41,679 bases of DNA from contig SVCW01000012.1 in assembly GCA_015058155.1 (NCBI GenBank), positions 1 through 41,679 of the forward strand, read 5' to 3'. How positions within the stretch are numbered: the stretch's first letter is position 1; each line of letters starts with the position of its first letter. Below, piece after piece: positions 1 through 8,219 of this stretch. Source of the stretch: Clostridiales bacterium (GTDB taxonomy: Bacteria; Bacillota; Clostridia; Peptostreptococcales; Anaerovoracaceae). The notes beneath the pieces were generated by a model. The model had not been told where the DNA came from and made no database searches. It saw nothing but the letters and a program-made list of their open reading frames with translations. A program made the position numbers and the translations under genes.

Positions 1-522
1 GAAGAGTGAACCGATTTCACGAGCGAAGTCGATGAAGTTGAGCGGACGGAGCCATCTTGCGTTGTTTACTGAGATAGCCTTTCCTGGTTCAGGAGTCTTT
101 GTTTCGTGACCTGGTGTGTAAACACCGTCATTTCCTACGTATTCCCATTCATCGTCGAATTCAAGGTACTTGTCGAAGAGCTTCTTGAATTCTGCGCAGT
201 TATGTTCGATTGTGTCAACAGTCATTACCTGTCTCATGTCAGTTCTGCCTGAAGGGTCACCTACCATTCCAGTACCGCCACCGATAAGAACTACAGGAGT
301 ATGTCCGTACTTCTGCATGTACATCATGATGATAACCTGCATGAAGTGTCCTACGTGAAGACAGTCAGCAGTAGGGTCGAATCCGATATAGAACTTAACC
401 TTTTCTTTTCCGAGAAGTTCTCTGATTGCTTCTTCGTCTGTACACTGTTCGATAAAACCTCTTTCCTTGAGAACGTCAAAAACGTTTTCGTGTTTACTTA
501 CATTATCAGGAATTTTAAACAT
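1..522 (-). CDS. tyrS: Tyrosyl-tRNA synthetase, N-terminal part (cut by window edge)
   Basis: Class I aminoacyl-tRNA synthetase that charges tRNA-Tyr in the cytoplasm. The 174 codons present begin [20 protein letters not shown] and contain the TyrRS nucleotide-binding signature [10 protein letters not shown] followed by LHVGH (the HIGH motif), then the [13 protein letters not shown] segment typical of bacterial TyrRS. The ATG at 520-522 is preceded by an AGAGGAC ribosome binding site. The catalytic KMSKS loop and tRNA-binding C-terminus lie beyond the left edge. It follows upp by about 30 bases with no terminator between them, so it is probably the last gene of the rpmE-prfA-tsaC-rpiB-upp transcription unit or is read through from it. 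Identification is firm; completeness cannot be judged. Confidence 0.93.
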   Translation of the reverse strand, partial: MFKIPDNVSKHENVFDVLKERGFIEQCTDEEAIRELLGKEKVKFYIGFDPTADCLHVGHFMQVIIMMYMQKYGHTPVVLIGGGTGMVGDPSGRTDMRQVMTVDTIEHNCAEFKKLFDKYLEFDDEWEYVGNDGVYTPGHETKTPEPGKAISVNNARWLRPLNFIDFAREIGSLF

Positions 523-554
523 TATTATGTCCTCTCTTTCAGCCTTTAGTAATA

Positions 555-1184
555 TTATTTAGTTCCGAAGATACGGTCTCCTGCATCGCCGAGACCAGGA
601 ACGATATATGCGTGCTCGTTTAACTTTTCATCCTTTGCAGCGATATAAACGTCTACATCAGGATGTGCCTTTGTAAGTACTTCGATTCCTTCAGGAGCTG
701 CGATAAGGCAGAGGAACTTGATGTTCTTTCCACCACGCTGCTTTACGAAGTCGATTGCTGCTACTGCACTTCCGCCTGTTGCGAGCATAGGGTCAACTAC
801 GAAGATTTCTCTCTTTTCGATATCAGCAGGAAGCTTGCAGTAATATTCTACAGGTTCATGTGTTTCAGGGTCTCTGTAAAGACCGATATGGCCAACCTTT
901 GCGTTTGGAACGAGTGCGAGCATACCGTCTACCATTCCGAGGCCGGCTCTTAAGATTGGAACGATTGCGATGTCTTCGCCATCGAGCATCTTAACTGTTG
1001 TATCACAGATTGGAGTTGTGATTTCAACATCCTTTAAAGGAAGTTCTCTTGTTGCTTCGTATGCCATGAGCATAGCGATTTCCTTAACGAGTTCTCTGAA
1101 ATCCTTTGTTGTTGTGTCTGTCTTTCTGATGATTGCTGTCTTGTGCTGGATAAGCGGATGATCAAATACATAAACCTTTGCCAC
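555..1184 (-). CDS. upp: Uracil phosphoribosyltransferase
   Basis: Converts uracil and PRPP to UMP in pyrimidine salvage. The 209-residue protein has the usual family length. The PRPP-binding loop is [10 protein letters not shown] at about residues 131-140, and the uracil-binding C-terminus ends with [14 protein letters not shown], the standard Upp tail. The start is a GTG at 1182-1184 with GGAGGTATTAAAA directly upstream (spacing 8), which fixes it. It follows rpiB by 94 bases that hold no clear promoter or terminator. The rpiB-upp adjacency is a common clostridial arrangement. Confidence 0.96.
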   Translation of the reverse strand: MAKVYVFDHPLIQHKTAIIRKTDTTTKDFRELVKEIAMLMAYEATRELPLKDVEITTPICDTTVKMLDGEDIAIVPILRAGLGMVDGMLALVPNAKVGHIGLYRDPETHEPVEYYCKLPADIEKREIFVVDPMLATGGSAVAAIDFVKQRGGKNIKFLCLIAAPEGIEVLTKAHPDVDVYIAAKDEKLNEHAYIVPGLGDAGDRIFGTK

Positions 1185-1278
1185 TTTTAATACCTCCGTA
1201 TATTCTTACTAACTATATCTTAATAACGTTATTTGTGACGCGACATTCTTCTTCCTCGCGTCTTTTCGTTCTTTGTGA

Positions 1279-1710
1279 CTACATATTGTCGAGCATATCT
1301 ACTCTTCTCTGGTGACGTCCGCCTTCGAATTCAGTTGTGAGCCATGTCTTTACGATTTCGAGTGCGAGCTCATCGTCAGTAGTTCTTCCGCCGAGTGCTA
1401 CCATGTTTGCATCATTGTGAAGTCTTGTCATTTCAGCCATATGCACGCTTGTGCAGAGTGCGCATCTTGCACCCTTTACTTTGTTGGCTGCGATTGAGAT
1501 ACCGATTCCTGTACCGCAGACAACGATTCCTCTTTCTGCTTCGCCTGAAACTACTGCTTCCGCACACTTCTTTCCATATTCAGGATAGTCAACCGAGTCT
1601 TCTGAATATGTTCCGAGGTTCAATACTTCGTAACCGTTTTCTTCAAGATACTTAGCTATTACTTCCTTAAGAGCGAATCCGCCGTGGTCGCTTGCTACTG
1701 CAATTTTCAT
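1279..1710 (-). CDS. rpiB: Ribose-5-phosphate isomerase B
   Basis: RpiB/LacAB-family sugar-phosphate isomerase interconverting ribose 5-phosphate and ribulose 5-phosphate in the non-oxidative pentose phosphate route. The protein starts MKIAVASDHGGFALKE; Cys65 in VVCGTGIGISIAANK is the catalytic base and His98 in TRLHNDANM is the conserved ring-opening/phosphate-site histidine. I chose the ATG at 1710 rather than a start 24 bases upstream because AGGAGGCATTT lies immediately before it. About 143 residues, normal for the family. A specialised allose- or galactose-phosphate isomerase of the same fold is possible but unlikely next to upp and tsaC. Confidence 0.95.
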   Translation of the reverse strand: MKIAVASDHGGFALKEVIAKYLEENGYEVLNLGTYSEDSVDYPEYGKKCAEAVVSGEAERGIVVCGTGIGISIAANKVKGARCALCTSVHMAEMTRLHNDANMVALGGRTTDDELALEIVKTWLTTEFEGGRHQRRVDMLDNM

Positions 1711-1765
1711 AAATGCCTCCTGTATTACTATCACTGAATAAATTTATATGTTGCCTTTACGGCTA

Positions 1766-2800
1766 TCAAACTTTAACAATATTATATCCTGCGCTCTTCA
1801 GCATACGGTTCATTACCGCAAATCCTACTCCATCATTATCTGAAAGAGCACCGGCGAGGATAAGATCCACATCTTCCTTGTCCATTTCACGAAGGTCTGC
1901 AAAGAAATCGTGGGCCGCTTCGATAAATGCCTTTTCTTCAAAAAGGATTACTCCGACTTTGTTTCCGATTCTTTCATTGAGGACACGGAGTCTTTCGATT
2001 TCAGCTTTTACATTGTCGCGAAGTCCTTCGACTACAACCATGTCTGCCTTTGGAGCGTAATGCTTGTACTTCATTCCCGGTGACTTCGGATGGAAGTCTT
2101 CCGAGAAGCCTGCGTCAAGGCCTTCACCTTCAGGCTTGAAATCAGGTCTTTCATAAAGAGCCTTGTCGTATTCAACTTTCTTTCCGATTGCTGCGCTGAT
2201 ATCTTCTGCTGTGAGGATTCCCGGTCTTAAAATCACAGGAATATCTCCGCTTACATCAAGTACTGTCGATTCGATTCCGATACGGCAGTCTTCTCCTTCG
2301 AGAATCGCATCGATTCTTCCGTCAAGATCGTCGATGACGTGCTGCGCCTTTGTAGGGCTTGGCTTTCCCGAAAGATTTGCGCTCGGTGCTGCAATAGGGC
2401 ATCCTGCCGCTTCGATAAGGTCAAGCGCAATCTGATTATCAGGCATTCTTATCGCTACTGTGTCGAGTCCGCCTGTAGTAACGTCAGGAACGATGTCTTT
2501 TTTCTTTACAATCAAAGTAAGCGGTCCCGGCCAGAACACATCGATAAGTGTTACTATAGTCGGTGAAAGTCGTGGAGTAAGCTGTCCGATATCTGACGCT
2601 CTTGCAATATGAACTATCATCGGATTATCGCTCGGACGGCCTTTTGCTGCGTAGATCTTTGCTGTAGCTTCGCTGTCGAGAGCATTTGCTCCGAGTCCGT
2701 AAACAGTCTCAGTAGGAAACGCTACGAGTCCGCCTTTCTTTATGATATCTGCAGCTTCTCTGATATTTTCAGTTGTCGGTTTTAGAATTCTAGTTTCCAT
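1766..2800 (-). CDS. tsaC: L-threonylcarbamoyladenylate synthase (Sua5/YwlC type)
   Basis: Makes threonylcarbamoyl-AMP from threonine, bicarbonate and ATP, the first step of the tRNA t6A37 modification. At 344 residues this is the long two-domain form: an N-terminal YrdC/TsaC domain (about residues 10-200, with KGRPSDNPMIVHI and the SAPSANLSGKPSPT motif) followed by a Sua5 C-terminal domain (about 230-344) with the SPGMKYKHYAPKA linker. This matches B. subtilis YwlC rather than short E. coli TsaC. It lies directly downstream of prfA (41 bases), an arrangement widespread in Firmicutes. Confidence 0.95.
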   Translation of the reverse strand: METRILKPTTENIREAADIIKKGGLVAFPTETVYGLGANALDSEATAKIYAAKGRPSDNPMIVHIARASDIGQLTPRLSPTIVTLIDVFWPGPLTLIVKKKDIVPDVTTGGLDTVAIRMPDNQIALDLIEAAGCPIAAPSANLSGKPSPTKAQHVIDDLDGRIDAILEGEDCRIGIESTVLDVSGDIPVILRPGILTAEDISAAIGKKVEYDKALYERPDFKPEGEGLDAGFSEDFHPKSPGMKYKHYAPKADMVVVEGLRDNVKAEIERLRVLNERIGNKVGVILFEEKAFIEAAHDFFADLREMDKEDVDLILAGALSDNDGVGFAVMNRMLKSAGYNIVKV

Positions 2801-2841
2801 TTGTGCCTTTATATTCCTTTCCCGATTTTCTGCTTTTCAAT

Positions 2842-3903
2842 TTAGAAGTTCTTCATCTTTTCAGCCTGGTCGTTTGTGATGAGGCCGTCGATGATTTCAT
2901 CAAGATCTCCGTCGAGGAAGTAGTCAAGCTTGTAGATTGTAACGCCGATTCTGTGATCTGAAACTCTTCCCTGTGGGAAGTTGTAAGTTCTGATTCTTTC
3001 TGAACGGTCGCCTGTACCTACCTGGCTCTTTCTCTGTTCAGCGATTTCCTTGTTCTGTTCGCTGAGCATGAGGTCATAGAGTCTTGCACGAAGTACCTTG
3101 AATGCCTTTTCCTTGTTCTTGATCTGTGACTTTTCGTCCTGACAAGTAACAACGAGACCTGTAGGCATATGTGTAAGTCTTACAGCTGAGTCAGTAGTAT
3201 TTACGCACTGTCCGCCGTTACCTGAAGCTCTGTATACGTCAACTCTTACGTCGTTAGGGTTTACCTGTACAGTTACTTCGTCAACTTCAGGAAGTACAGC
3301 TACTGTAGCAGCTGATGTGTGGATACGGCCTGATGACTCAGTTTCAGGAACTCGCTGTACTCTGTGAGCACCTGATTCGTACTTGAGTCTTGAATAAGCG
3401 CCCTTACCCTTGATGAGGATAACAGCTTCCTTGATTCCGCCAAGACCTGTATCGTTGATGTCCATCATTTCTGTCTTCCATCCGTGTCTTTCAGCGTAAC
3501 GTGTATACATTCTTAAGAGGTCAGCTCCAAAGAGTGCAGCTTCGTCTCCGCCAGTACCGGCTCTGATTTCAAGGATTACGTTCTTGTCATCGTTAGGGTC
3601 CTTAGGGAGAAGAAGGATCTTTAATTCCTGTTCGAAAACTTCGAGCTTTTCTGTGAGCTCAGCAATTTCCATCTTTGCCATTTCACGAAGTTCATCGTCT
3701 CCGAGTTCGAGCATTTCCTTAGCTCCTGCGAGGTCTGACTTTGCCTTCTTGTATTCTCTGTATTTGTTTACTATAGGCTCCATTTCGCCCATTTCCTTCA
3801 TGTGTTTCTGCCATACCGGCTGGTTGTTGATAATTTCCGGGTCAGATACCTTGAGCGACAATTCCTCGTACTTTTCGAGTGTGAAGTCTAACTTATCAAA
3901 CAT
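2842..3903 (-). CDS. prfA: Peptide chain release factor 1
   Basis: Recognises UAA and UAG at the ribosomal A site and triggers peptide release. The 353-residue protein has the codon-recognition PxT tripeptide (PET, residues 186-188, in [18 protein letters not shown]) and the catalytic GGQ at 230-232. The residues after GGQ are CVNTTDSAV where the commonest bacterial version is HVNKTDSAV; the glutamine itself is intact. The ATG is preceded by AAGGAG. The glutamine-methylating partner PrmC lies 4.3 kb upstream in the same orientation, separated by rpmE and the pepV-yfcC pair. Confidence 0.96.
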   Translation of the reverse strand: MFDKLDFTLEKYEELSLKVSDPEIINNQPVWQKHMKEMGEMEPIVNKYREYKKAKSDLAGAKEMLELGDDELREMAKMEIAELTEKLEVFEQELKILLLPKDPNDDKNVILEIRAGTGGDEAALFGADLLRMYTRYAERHGWKTEMMDINDTGLGGIKEAVILIKGKGAYSRLKYESGAHRVQRVPETESSGRIHTSAATVAVLPEVDEVTVQVNPNDVRVDVYRASGNGGQCVNTTDSAVRLTHMPTGLVVTCQDEKSQIKNKEKAFKVLRARLYDLMLSEQNKEIAEQRKSQVGTGDRSERIRTYNFPQGRVSDHRIGVTIYKLDYFLDGDLDEIIDGLITNDQAEKMKNF

Positions 3904-4106
3904 AAATCTATTTCTCCTTAAATTAAATTAAAAACTACAAAATCTAACTATTCATTTTATCATAAAAAACTCTTTCTAACAAGTCCGCAGATGTTGATTT
4001 TTCAATGTTTTTTAGCTTTAAAGATTTTAGGGGTTTGTTAGAAATGATTCTTGCTTTGTTTCCAAAAAAATATGCCGGGAAATTTTTCCCGGCAATTAGT
4101 TCATGA

Positions 4107-4307
4107 TTAGTCGATATTGTACTTGTTCTTGAACTTTTCAACACGTCCGCCTCTGTTAACGAACTTCTGCTGACCTGTAAAGAACGGGTGGCACTGTGAG
4201 CAAACGTCAAGTCTGATTTCTTCCTTGAGTGACTTTGTAACGAATGAGTTGCCGCATGCGCAAGTTACTTTACATTCCTTATAATCTGGATGGATTCCTT
4301 CCTTCAT
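4107..4307 (-). CDS. rpmE: 50S ribosomal protein L31 (zinc-binding type)
   Basis: Small large-subunit ribosomal protein contributing to inter-subunit bridges. The 66-residue sequence [19 protein letters not shown] has Cys16 and Cys18 plus Cys36 and Cys39 ([12 protein letters not shown]), the C+ zinc-ribbon form, and the basic [13 protein letters not shown] tail. A GGAAG ribosome binding site lies upstream of the ATG. The gene has its own promoter and a leader of about 80 nt, so its expression is uncoupled from the genes upstream. In many clostridia rpmE sits next to rho; here it is separated from rho by five genes. Confidence 0.96.
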   Translation of the reverse strand: MKEGIHPDYKECKVTCACGNSFVTKSLKEEIRLDVCSQCHPFFTGQQKFVNRGGRVEKFKNKYNID

Positions 4308-4423
4308 GCTAATTACTTCCTTTCCTGCTCAGCGCCTAAGCCTTTGCATAATTTTTGCCGGCCAGGTTTTAGTATGCCCAGTCACAGCCTTTATATTGTA
4401 GCACACGAAAATGGCCATTTCAA
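4308..4423 (-). promoter_or_regulatory. rpmE promoter and leader
   Basis: On the minus strand TTGAAA (4418-4423) and TACAAT (4395-4400) are separated by exactly 17 bases, a good sigma-A promoter. The predicted transcript starts near 4388 and gives a leader of about 80 nt containing a hairpin (GCTTAG, loop GCG, CTGAGC) just upstream of the ribosome binding site and GC-rich complementary segments (CCTGGCCGGC and nearby GGC runs). L31 is known to be autoregulated through leader RNAs in Firmicutes; whether this leader belongs to such a family is inference. Confidence 0.55.
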
Positions 4424-4620
4424 GCCTTTTTTGAAGAATGTTCAAGAAAAACTGAACAATTTGTGTTGAAAACGCGCGGCGTACTTCGAGCGAACTGTTG
4501 CGAAGTTCCTATGTGCGAGGGCCACTCGTGCAGCACGGTTCTTGATCCTTCATTTTACCGTGCAGGGCCTGCGATAGTCTGTGCGCTGGTTTGTCCATGA
4601 TTATCTTTCACCATTCATCT
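4424..4620. other. Gene-free stretch with GC-rich inverted repeats
   Basis: No convincing gene on either strand. From about 4470 to 4600 base composition shifts to GC-rich and the sequence holds several short inverted repeats: ACTTCG/CGAAGT around 4484-4507, GCACGGT/ACCGTGC around 4533-4564, and GAACT/AGTTC nested in the first. It could be a relic of a structured RNA or a dispersed repeat. I cannot assign it to a known family. Confidence 0.4.
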
Positions 4621-4984
4621 TTGTAGCGATACTGTTTCTCCTGAAATAATCCAAAGTCATTTCTTGAAAAGTTGGAGTGATGTTGCTTCTCGCAAAATAA
4701 TCCAACATATTTCTTGTAAAATCGGCTATTTCTGTGATTTTAGTGGTTATTTCAAAGGATATTTCCCTTTGGTTTTTTCATTTTTTGGAGTGGATCAAGG
4801 ATGCTTCAAAAACTCCAAAAAATTGTTGCCATTTTTAAGGATTTTTATTGGAGTATTCTGCTTCCTTTCGTTTCACTCCAAACTTTGCTCAGAATCCGAA
4901 GCATTTTCCCTCTCATTCAGCACTTTTTATACGAAATTCCATTTGTTTATTTGGAGTTTTCTTCGTTATTGAATTACACTCCAA
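4621..4984. repeat. Array of TTGGAGT-N20-ACTCCAA inverted pairs
   Basis: Three exact pairs of TTGGAGT and ACTCCAA occur at 4785/4812, 4848/4875 and 4951/4978, each with exactly 20 bases between the arms. Two degenerate pairs precede them with the same spacing: TTGGAGT/AATCCAA at 4672/4699 and TTGTAGC/AATCCAA at 4621/4648. The first two units are also imperfect copies of each other over about 51 bases, sharing AAATAATCCAA and a TTTCTTGwAAA block. The third unit has an 11-bp stem (4781-4791 with 4812-4822). No open reading frame here looks coding. Confidence 0.75.
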
Positions 4985-5043
4985 CAAATAGCGGATTATA
5001 GCTTCACACTCTTCGCACTCCCATTCCCGACCGCCTCCATCAA

Positions 5044-5092
5044 AAAGAGGTATTCCTGACACGGATTCATGTCACGGAATACCTCTTTGTTT
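5044..5092 (-). terminator. Terminator after pepV
   Basis: AAAGAGGTATTCC (5044-5056) pairs with GGAATACCTCTTT (5076-5088), extended by TGACA/TGTCA with one bulged C, flanked by A-rich and T-rich runs on the two sides. It can act on both strands and lies 25 bases beyond the pepV stop. Confidence 0.9.
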
Positions 5093-5116
5093 TTTACCTG
5101 TTCTAATCCTTGGATA

Positions 5117-6433
5117 TTAGCACACGAGAGCTGCGATTGCCTGTGCATAGATCTTTGTGATGAGCATGAGGTCATCGAGCACGATGTGTTCGTTTGCCTG
5201 ATGTTCAGTGAGTGGTCTTCCTGGAAGGAGTGCGCCGAATGCTACAGCATTTGGTACTGCTCTTGCAAATGTTGCACCGCCGATTGCGATTGGTTCACTC
5301 ATGTCGCCAGTCATTTCCTGATATACGCTCATGAGAGTCTTAACGAGTTCACTGTCCTTTTCCATGTAGAGAGGACCTGTTGCGTAGTAGTTTTCGAGCT
5401 TGATGCCGTAAGCTTCTACCTGCCCCTTGATGTTTTCTACGATTGCATCGTAGTCGTGCGTTACAGGACATCTTACGTCAACGCCGAGTACTACATTGTC
5501 GCCATCGATACCGGCAAGGCCGATATTCATTGAAAGGTTACCGCTTTCGTCTTCGCAGTTTACACCGAAGTTGTTGCCGTTGTAGTCCATAGCGATCTTG
5601 TCGTTATAGAATACAGCGATAGGGCATTCGATTTCGCCGGCTACGTGCTTCTTGTAGAGTTCACCCATGAGTTTTGAGATAGCGTTTTCGCCGAGTTCAG
5701 GGAGTGAAGCGTGAGCTGCTACGCCTTCCATTTCAACTGTTAATTCGTTTCCGTTCTTATCTGTAACTACTGCCTTACAGAAGTCAGGAACCGCATTTAC
5801 AGCGTTACCGCCTTCGATTGATACGATGCCGGCAGCCTTCTTGTCCATTACGAGGTCAAATCCGAGCATGCTCTTTTCTGCAAATATTACAGGGAAGTTT
5901 GCGTCCGGTGCGATTGAGTAAGTCGGGATTTCTCCGCCTACTTCTGCGTAGTGTTCGAGGTCTCTCCAGCCTGTTTCTTCGTCAGCGCCGAAGATGAATC
6001 TGATTCTCTTGTTAGGGATAAGGCCTGCATCGTAGATTGCCTTTACTGCGTAGATACATGATACAGCAGGTCCCTTATCATCGATAGTTCCTCTTCCCCA
6101 CATAATTCCATCTACGATGTTTGCTGCAAATGGAGGTTCATTCCAGCCGTTTCCTTCAGGAACAACGTCTACGTGAACAACGATTCCGAGCATTTCTTCG
6201 CCTTCACCGATTTCAGCGTAACCTACATAATTATCGTAGTTTACTGTCTTGAATCCGAGGTTTTCGCAGATTTCGAGTGCTCTTCCGAGTGCATCTGCAC
6301 ATCCCTTACCAAAAGGCATGCCTGGTTCTTCTTCTGCCCATACGCTTCTGATCTGGATAAGTGACTGGAGATCTTTTACAAGTGCGTCGAAATTCTTTTC
6401 AACTGCAAGATCAATATTCTTGTTTAAAGCCAT
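5117..6433 (-). CDS. pepV: M20-family dipeptidase PepV
   Basis: Dinuclear zinc aminopeptidase-like dipeptidase of the PepV/Xaa-His group, cleaving dipeptides in the cytoplasm. The 438-residue protein has the M20 ligand series: His87 in VVHVDVVPEGNGW, Asp118 in MWGRGTIDDKG, the catalytic Glu pair in GADEETGW (about 152-153), and a C-terminal ligand histidine in TEHQANEHI. AAGGAG precedes the ATG. It has its own extended -10 promoter and terminators on both sides. The neighbouring upstream gene is a YfcC-type amino-acid or organic-acid carrier, which suggests a peptide/amino-acid scavenging pair, although each is a separate transcription unit. Confidence 0.9.
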   Translation of the reverse strand: MALNKNIDLAVEKNFDALVKDLQSLIQIRSVWAEEEPGMPFGKGCADALGRALEICENLGFKTVNYDNYVGYAEIGEGEEMLGIVVHVDVVPEGNGWNEPPFAANIVDGIMWGRGTIDDKGPAVSCIYAVKAIYDAGLIPNKRIRFIFGADEETGWRDLEHYAEVGGEIPTYSIAPDANFPVIFAEKSMLGFDLVMDKKAAGIVSIEGGNAVNAVPDFCKAVVTDKNGNELTVEMEGVAAHASLPELGENAISKLMGELYKKHVAGEIECPIAVFYNDKIAMDYNGNNFGVNCEDESGNLSMNIGLAGIDGDNVVLGVDVRCPVTHDYDAIVENIKGQVEAYGIKLENYYATGPLYMEKDSELVKTLMSVYQEMTGDMSEPIAIGGATFARAVPNAVAFGALLPGRPLTEHQANEHIVLDDLMLITKIYAQAIAALVC

Positions 6434-6480
6434 TTTGTTTCTCCTTTGTATAAATAGCTGATTGATTTCGTCATATCGCT

Positions 6481-6489
6481 ATTATATCA
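6481..6489 (-). promoter_or_regulatory. Extended -10 promoter element of pepV
   Basis: Minus-strand TGATATAAT is a TGn-extended -10 (TATAAT at 6481-6486), about 48 bases upstream of the pepV ATG. No good -35 hexamer is visible at 16-18 bases, which fits an extended -10 promoter. Confidence 0.5.
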
Positions 6490-6513
6490 TACTTCTCTCT
6501 TCTTATATACAAA

Positions 6514-6541
6514 GGCAGCATGCGCTTTTGCGAATGCCGCC
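6514..6541 (-). terminator. Terminator after the yfcC-like gene
   Basis: GGCAGCATGCGC (6514-6525) and GCGAATGCCGCC (6530-6541) form a stem with two mismatches and a TTTT loop, lying 22 bases beyond the carrier stop codon and before the pepV promoter. Confidence 0.75.
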
Positions 6542-6563
6542 CTTATTTTTAAAATATGTCTCC

Positions 6564-7973
6564 TTACTGGAGGCCGATTCCCCACTGAGTAATTGTACAG
6601 AATGTGAGGATTAAGCAGATTGCTACTGAAAGGATAACGAAGAGTGGCATGAACCACTTGTACCACTTTCCGAGCGGAATTCTTGAAAGTCCGCAGATGA
6701 TAGCAATACTGTTTGTAGGCCAGAGAAGCTGTGCATAACCGTGACCGAGTGAGTATGCGAGAACTGCTGTCTGTCTTGTTACGCCTGCGAGGTCAGCTAC
6801 AGGAGCGATGATAGGCATTGTTGTTGATGCCATACCTGATGCTGAAGGCATGATTAATCCGAGGATTAAGTGTAAGAAGTAGAGTCCTGATGCTGTGAGC
6901 CAGCTTGGGAGACCCTTAATGCACTGATAAAGAGCAAATACGATTGTGTCTGTGATTCCTGCTCCGTCAAGTACGAGGTTGAGACCTCTTGCAAGACCGA
7001 TTACGAGACAACCTGCAGCCATACCTGTGAATGAATCTACGAGGTACTGAAGAGCTGTATCTGTGTCAATCTTATTGATTACGCAGAGAATGATAGCGAG
7101 GATGATGTATGTAGCTGAAATTTCAGTGAAGTACCATCCGAGCTTCTGGCAAGCATATACGAACCAGAGGATTGCGCCGAGGAATAAGATGAGTGAGATA
7201 GCGTGCTGTGGTGTGAAAGGAGCTTCGTCGTCTGACATATCTGAAGCAACATCGCTGAAGTCCATTCCGTAAACGATTGACTTTGAAGGGTCCTTCTTGA
7301 TTCTTGCACCGTACCACATTGTGTAAGCAATCCAGATTGCTGTTGTGATAGCGAGTACTACGAGTCTGAATGAGAGACCTGAGAAGAGTGGAAGTCCTGC
7401 TACTGTCTGAGCGATACCTGTGTTATAGAAGCTGATACCACCAACGTTGAAACCAACTACTGCAGCTACAGCTGATACAACAACACCAACGATAGCGTCG
7501 TATCCTACTGAAATAGCCATACCGATGAATACACCGATTAATGGGTAGAGACCTTCCATTTCACCCTGGAAACCGTCGAGAGCATAGATTGCAAGGAATC
7601 CTGGAATGAGGAGATAAGTCTTCTTCTTGAGCTTTCTTCTTACCCAGTTAATGAAACCAGTGAACGCACCGATTTCTGTGAGGATAATAGCTACCCAGCA
7701 TCCGATGAAGATGAGGAAGATAAGGTCAGCTGCGCTAACGATACCATCGTACATGTACTTGAATACTTCAAACGGACCTGTAGGGTTCTTTTCAACGTAA
7801 TGGAATGAGTTTACGTCAATGTGTTCGATACCTGTTGCTTCGTCGAGTACACGATCAAATGAACCTGCAGGAATAACATAAGTTAAAACAGCAAGAACAA
7901 TGATCATGATGATCATAAGCACTGGTGTTGAAGGGGCCTTAAAACCCTTCTTCTTGTTAAGTGTTTCGTCCAT
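6564..7973 (-). CDS. YfcC-family membrane carrier (DcuC/ArgD-antiporter-like)
   Basis: Polytopic inner-membrane protein of 469 residues with roughly 11-13 hydrophobic segments. Its opening (KKKGFKAPSTPVLMIIMIIVLA) and the internal ALDGFQGEMEGLYPL, VGFNVGGISFYNTGIAQTVAGLP and MPSASGMASTTMPIIAPVADLAGV motifs are those of the YfcC/C4-dicarboxylate anaerobic carrier family, which includes arginine/ornithine exchangers and dicarboxylate carriers. The real substrate cannot be read from sequence; pairing with pepV hints at an amino acid. The ATG is preceded by AGGAGGCAGAA. It appears to have its own promoter and terminator. Confidence 0.85.
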   Translation of the reverse strand: MDETLNKKKGFKAPSTPVLMIIMIIVLAVLTYVIPAGSFDRVLDEATGIEHIDVNSFHYVEKNPTGPFEVFKYMYDGIVSAADLIFLIFIGCWVAIILTEIGAFTGFINWVRRKLKKKTYLLIPGFLAIYALDGFQGEMEGLYPLIGVFIGMAISVGYDAIVGVVVSAVAAVVGFNVGGISFYNTGIAQTVAGLPLFSGLSFRLVVLAITTAIWIAYTMWYGARIKKDPSKSIVYGMDFSDVASDMSDDEAPFTPQHAISLILFLGAILWFVYACQKLGWYFTEISATYIILAIILCVINKIDTDTALQYLVDSFTGMAAGCLVIGLARGLNLVLDGAGITDTIVFALYQCIKGLPSWLTASGLYFLHLILGLIMPSASGMASTTMPIIAPVADLAGVTRQTAVLAYSLGHGYAQLLWPTNSIAIICGLSRIPLGKWYKWFMPLFVILSVAICLILTFCTITQWGIGLQ

Positions 7974-8072
7974 TTCTGCCTCCTGGAAAATAGAAAAATT
8001 ATTGCATTACTGGTGCTTTGTCTTTGGTATGGTTATCATACTAATTTACCAATTCGACACACACCAAGTACT

Positions 8073-8102
8073 ATATTATCACTTTTTGCTCCGTAAAGTC
8101 AA
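8073..8102 (-). promoter_or_regulatory. Candidate promoter of the yfcC-like gene
   Basis: Minus-strand TTGACT (8097-8102), 18-base spacer, TAATAT (8073-8078). A second weaker pair (TTGGTG and TAGTAT) lies just downstream. The leader would be about 95 nt. Confidence 0.4.
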
Positions 8103-8150
8103 ACCAATTTTTCACCGTGTGAAACGTATTTTTGAATTTGTGTCCAAGAA

Positions 8151-8180
8151 AAAAAGGACGGAATTCATCCATCCTTTTTT
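8151..8180 (-). terminator. Terminator after prmC
   Basis: AAAAAGGA-c-GGA (8151-8162) pairs with TCC-a-TCCTTTTT (8168-8179) around a five-base loop, with runs of A and T on either side. It closes the rho-yqhQ-prmC unit 40 bases past the prmC stop. Confidence 0.8.
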
Positions 8181-8219
8181 GTCAAATACATAAATCACAT
8201 TTTTACGTTGTTTATTATC

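Noticed and set aside
2842..3903. Inactive RF1 because of the altered residues after GGQ
   Set aside because: The GGQ and PxT motifs are intact and length is normal; the change from HVNK to CVNT is outside the catalytic glutamine.
3944..4210. An 88-codon minus-strand open frame partly over rpmE
   Set aside because: It overlaps the certain rpmE gene in another frame, its downstream part is low-complexity AT-rich sequence, and no ribosome binding site or family is recognisable.
4621..4984. CRISPR array
   Set aside because: The repeats are only 7 bases, alternate in orientation, and unit spacing is irregular; no cas genes are nearby.
4664..5001. Two plus-strand open frames of 102 and 66 codons
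   Set aside because: Both run through the inverted-repeat array, with Phe/Ser/Leu-rich translations typical of T-rich non-coding DNA and no ribosome binding sites.
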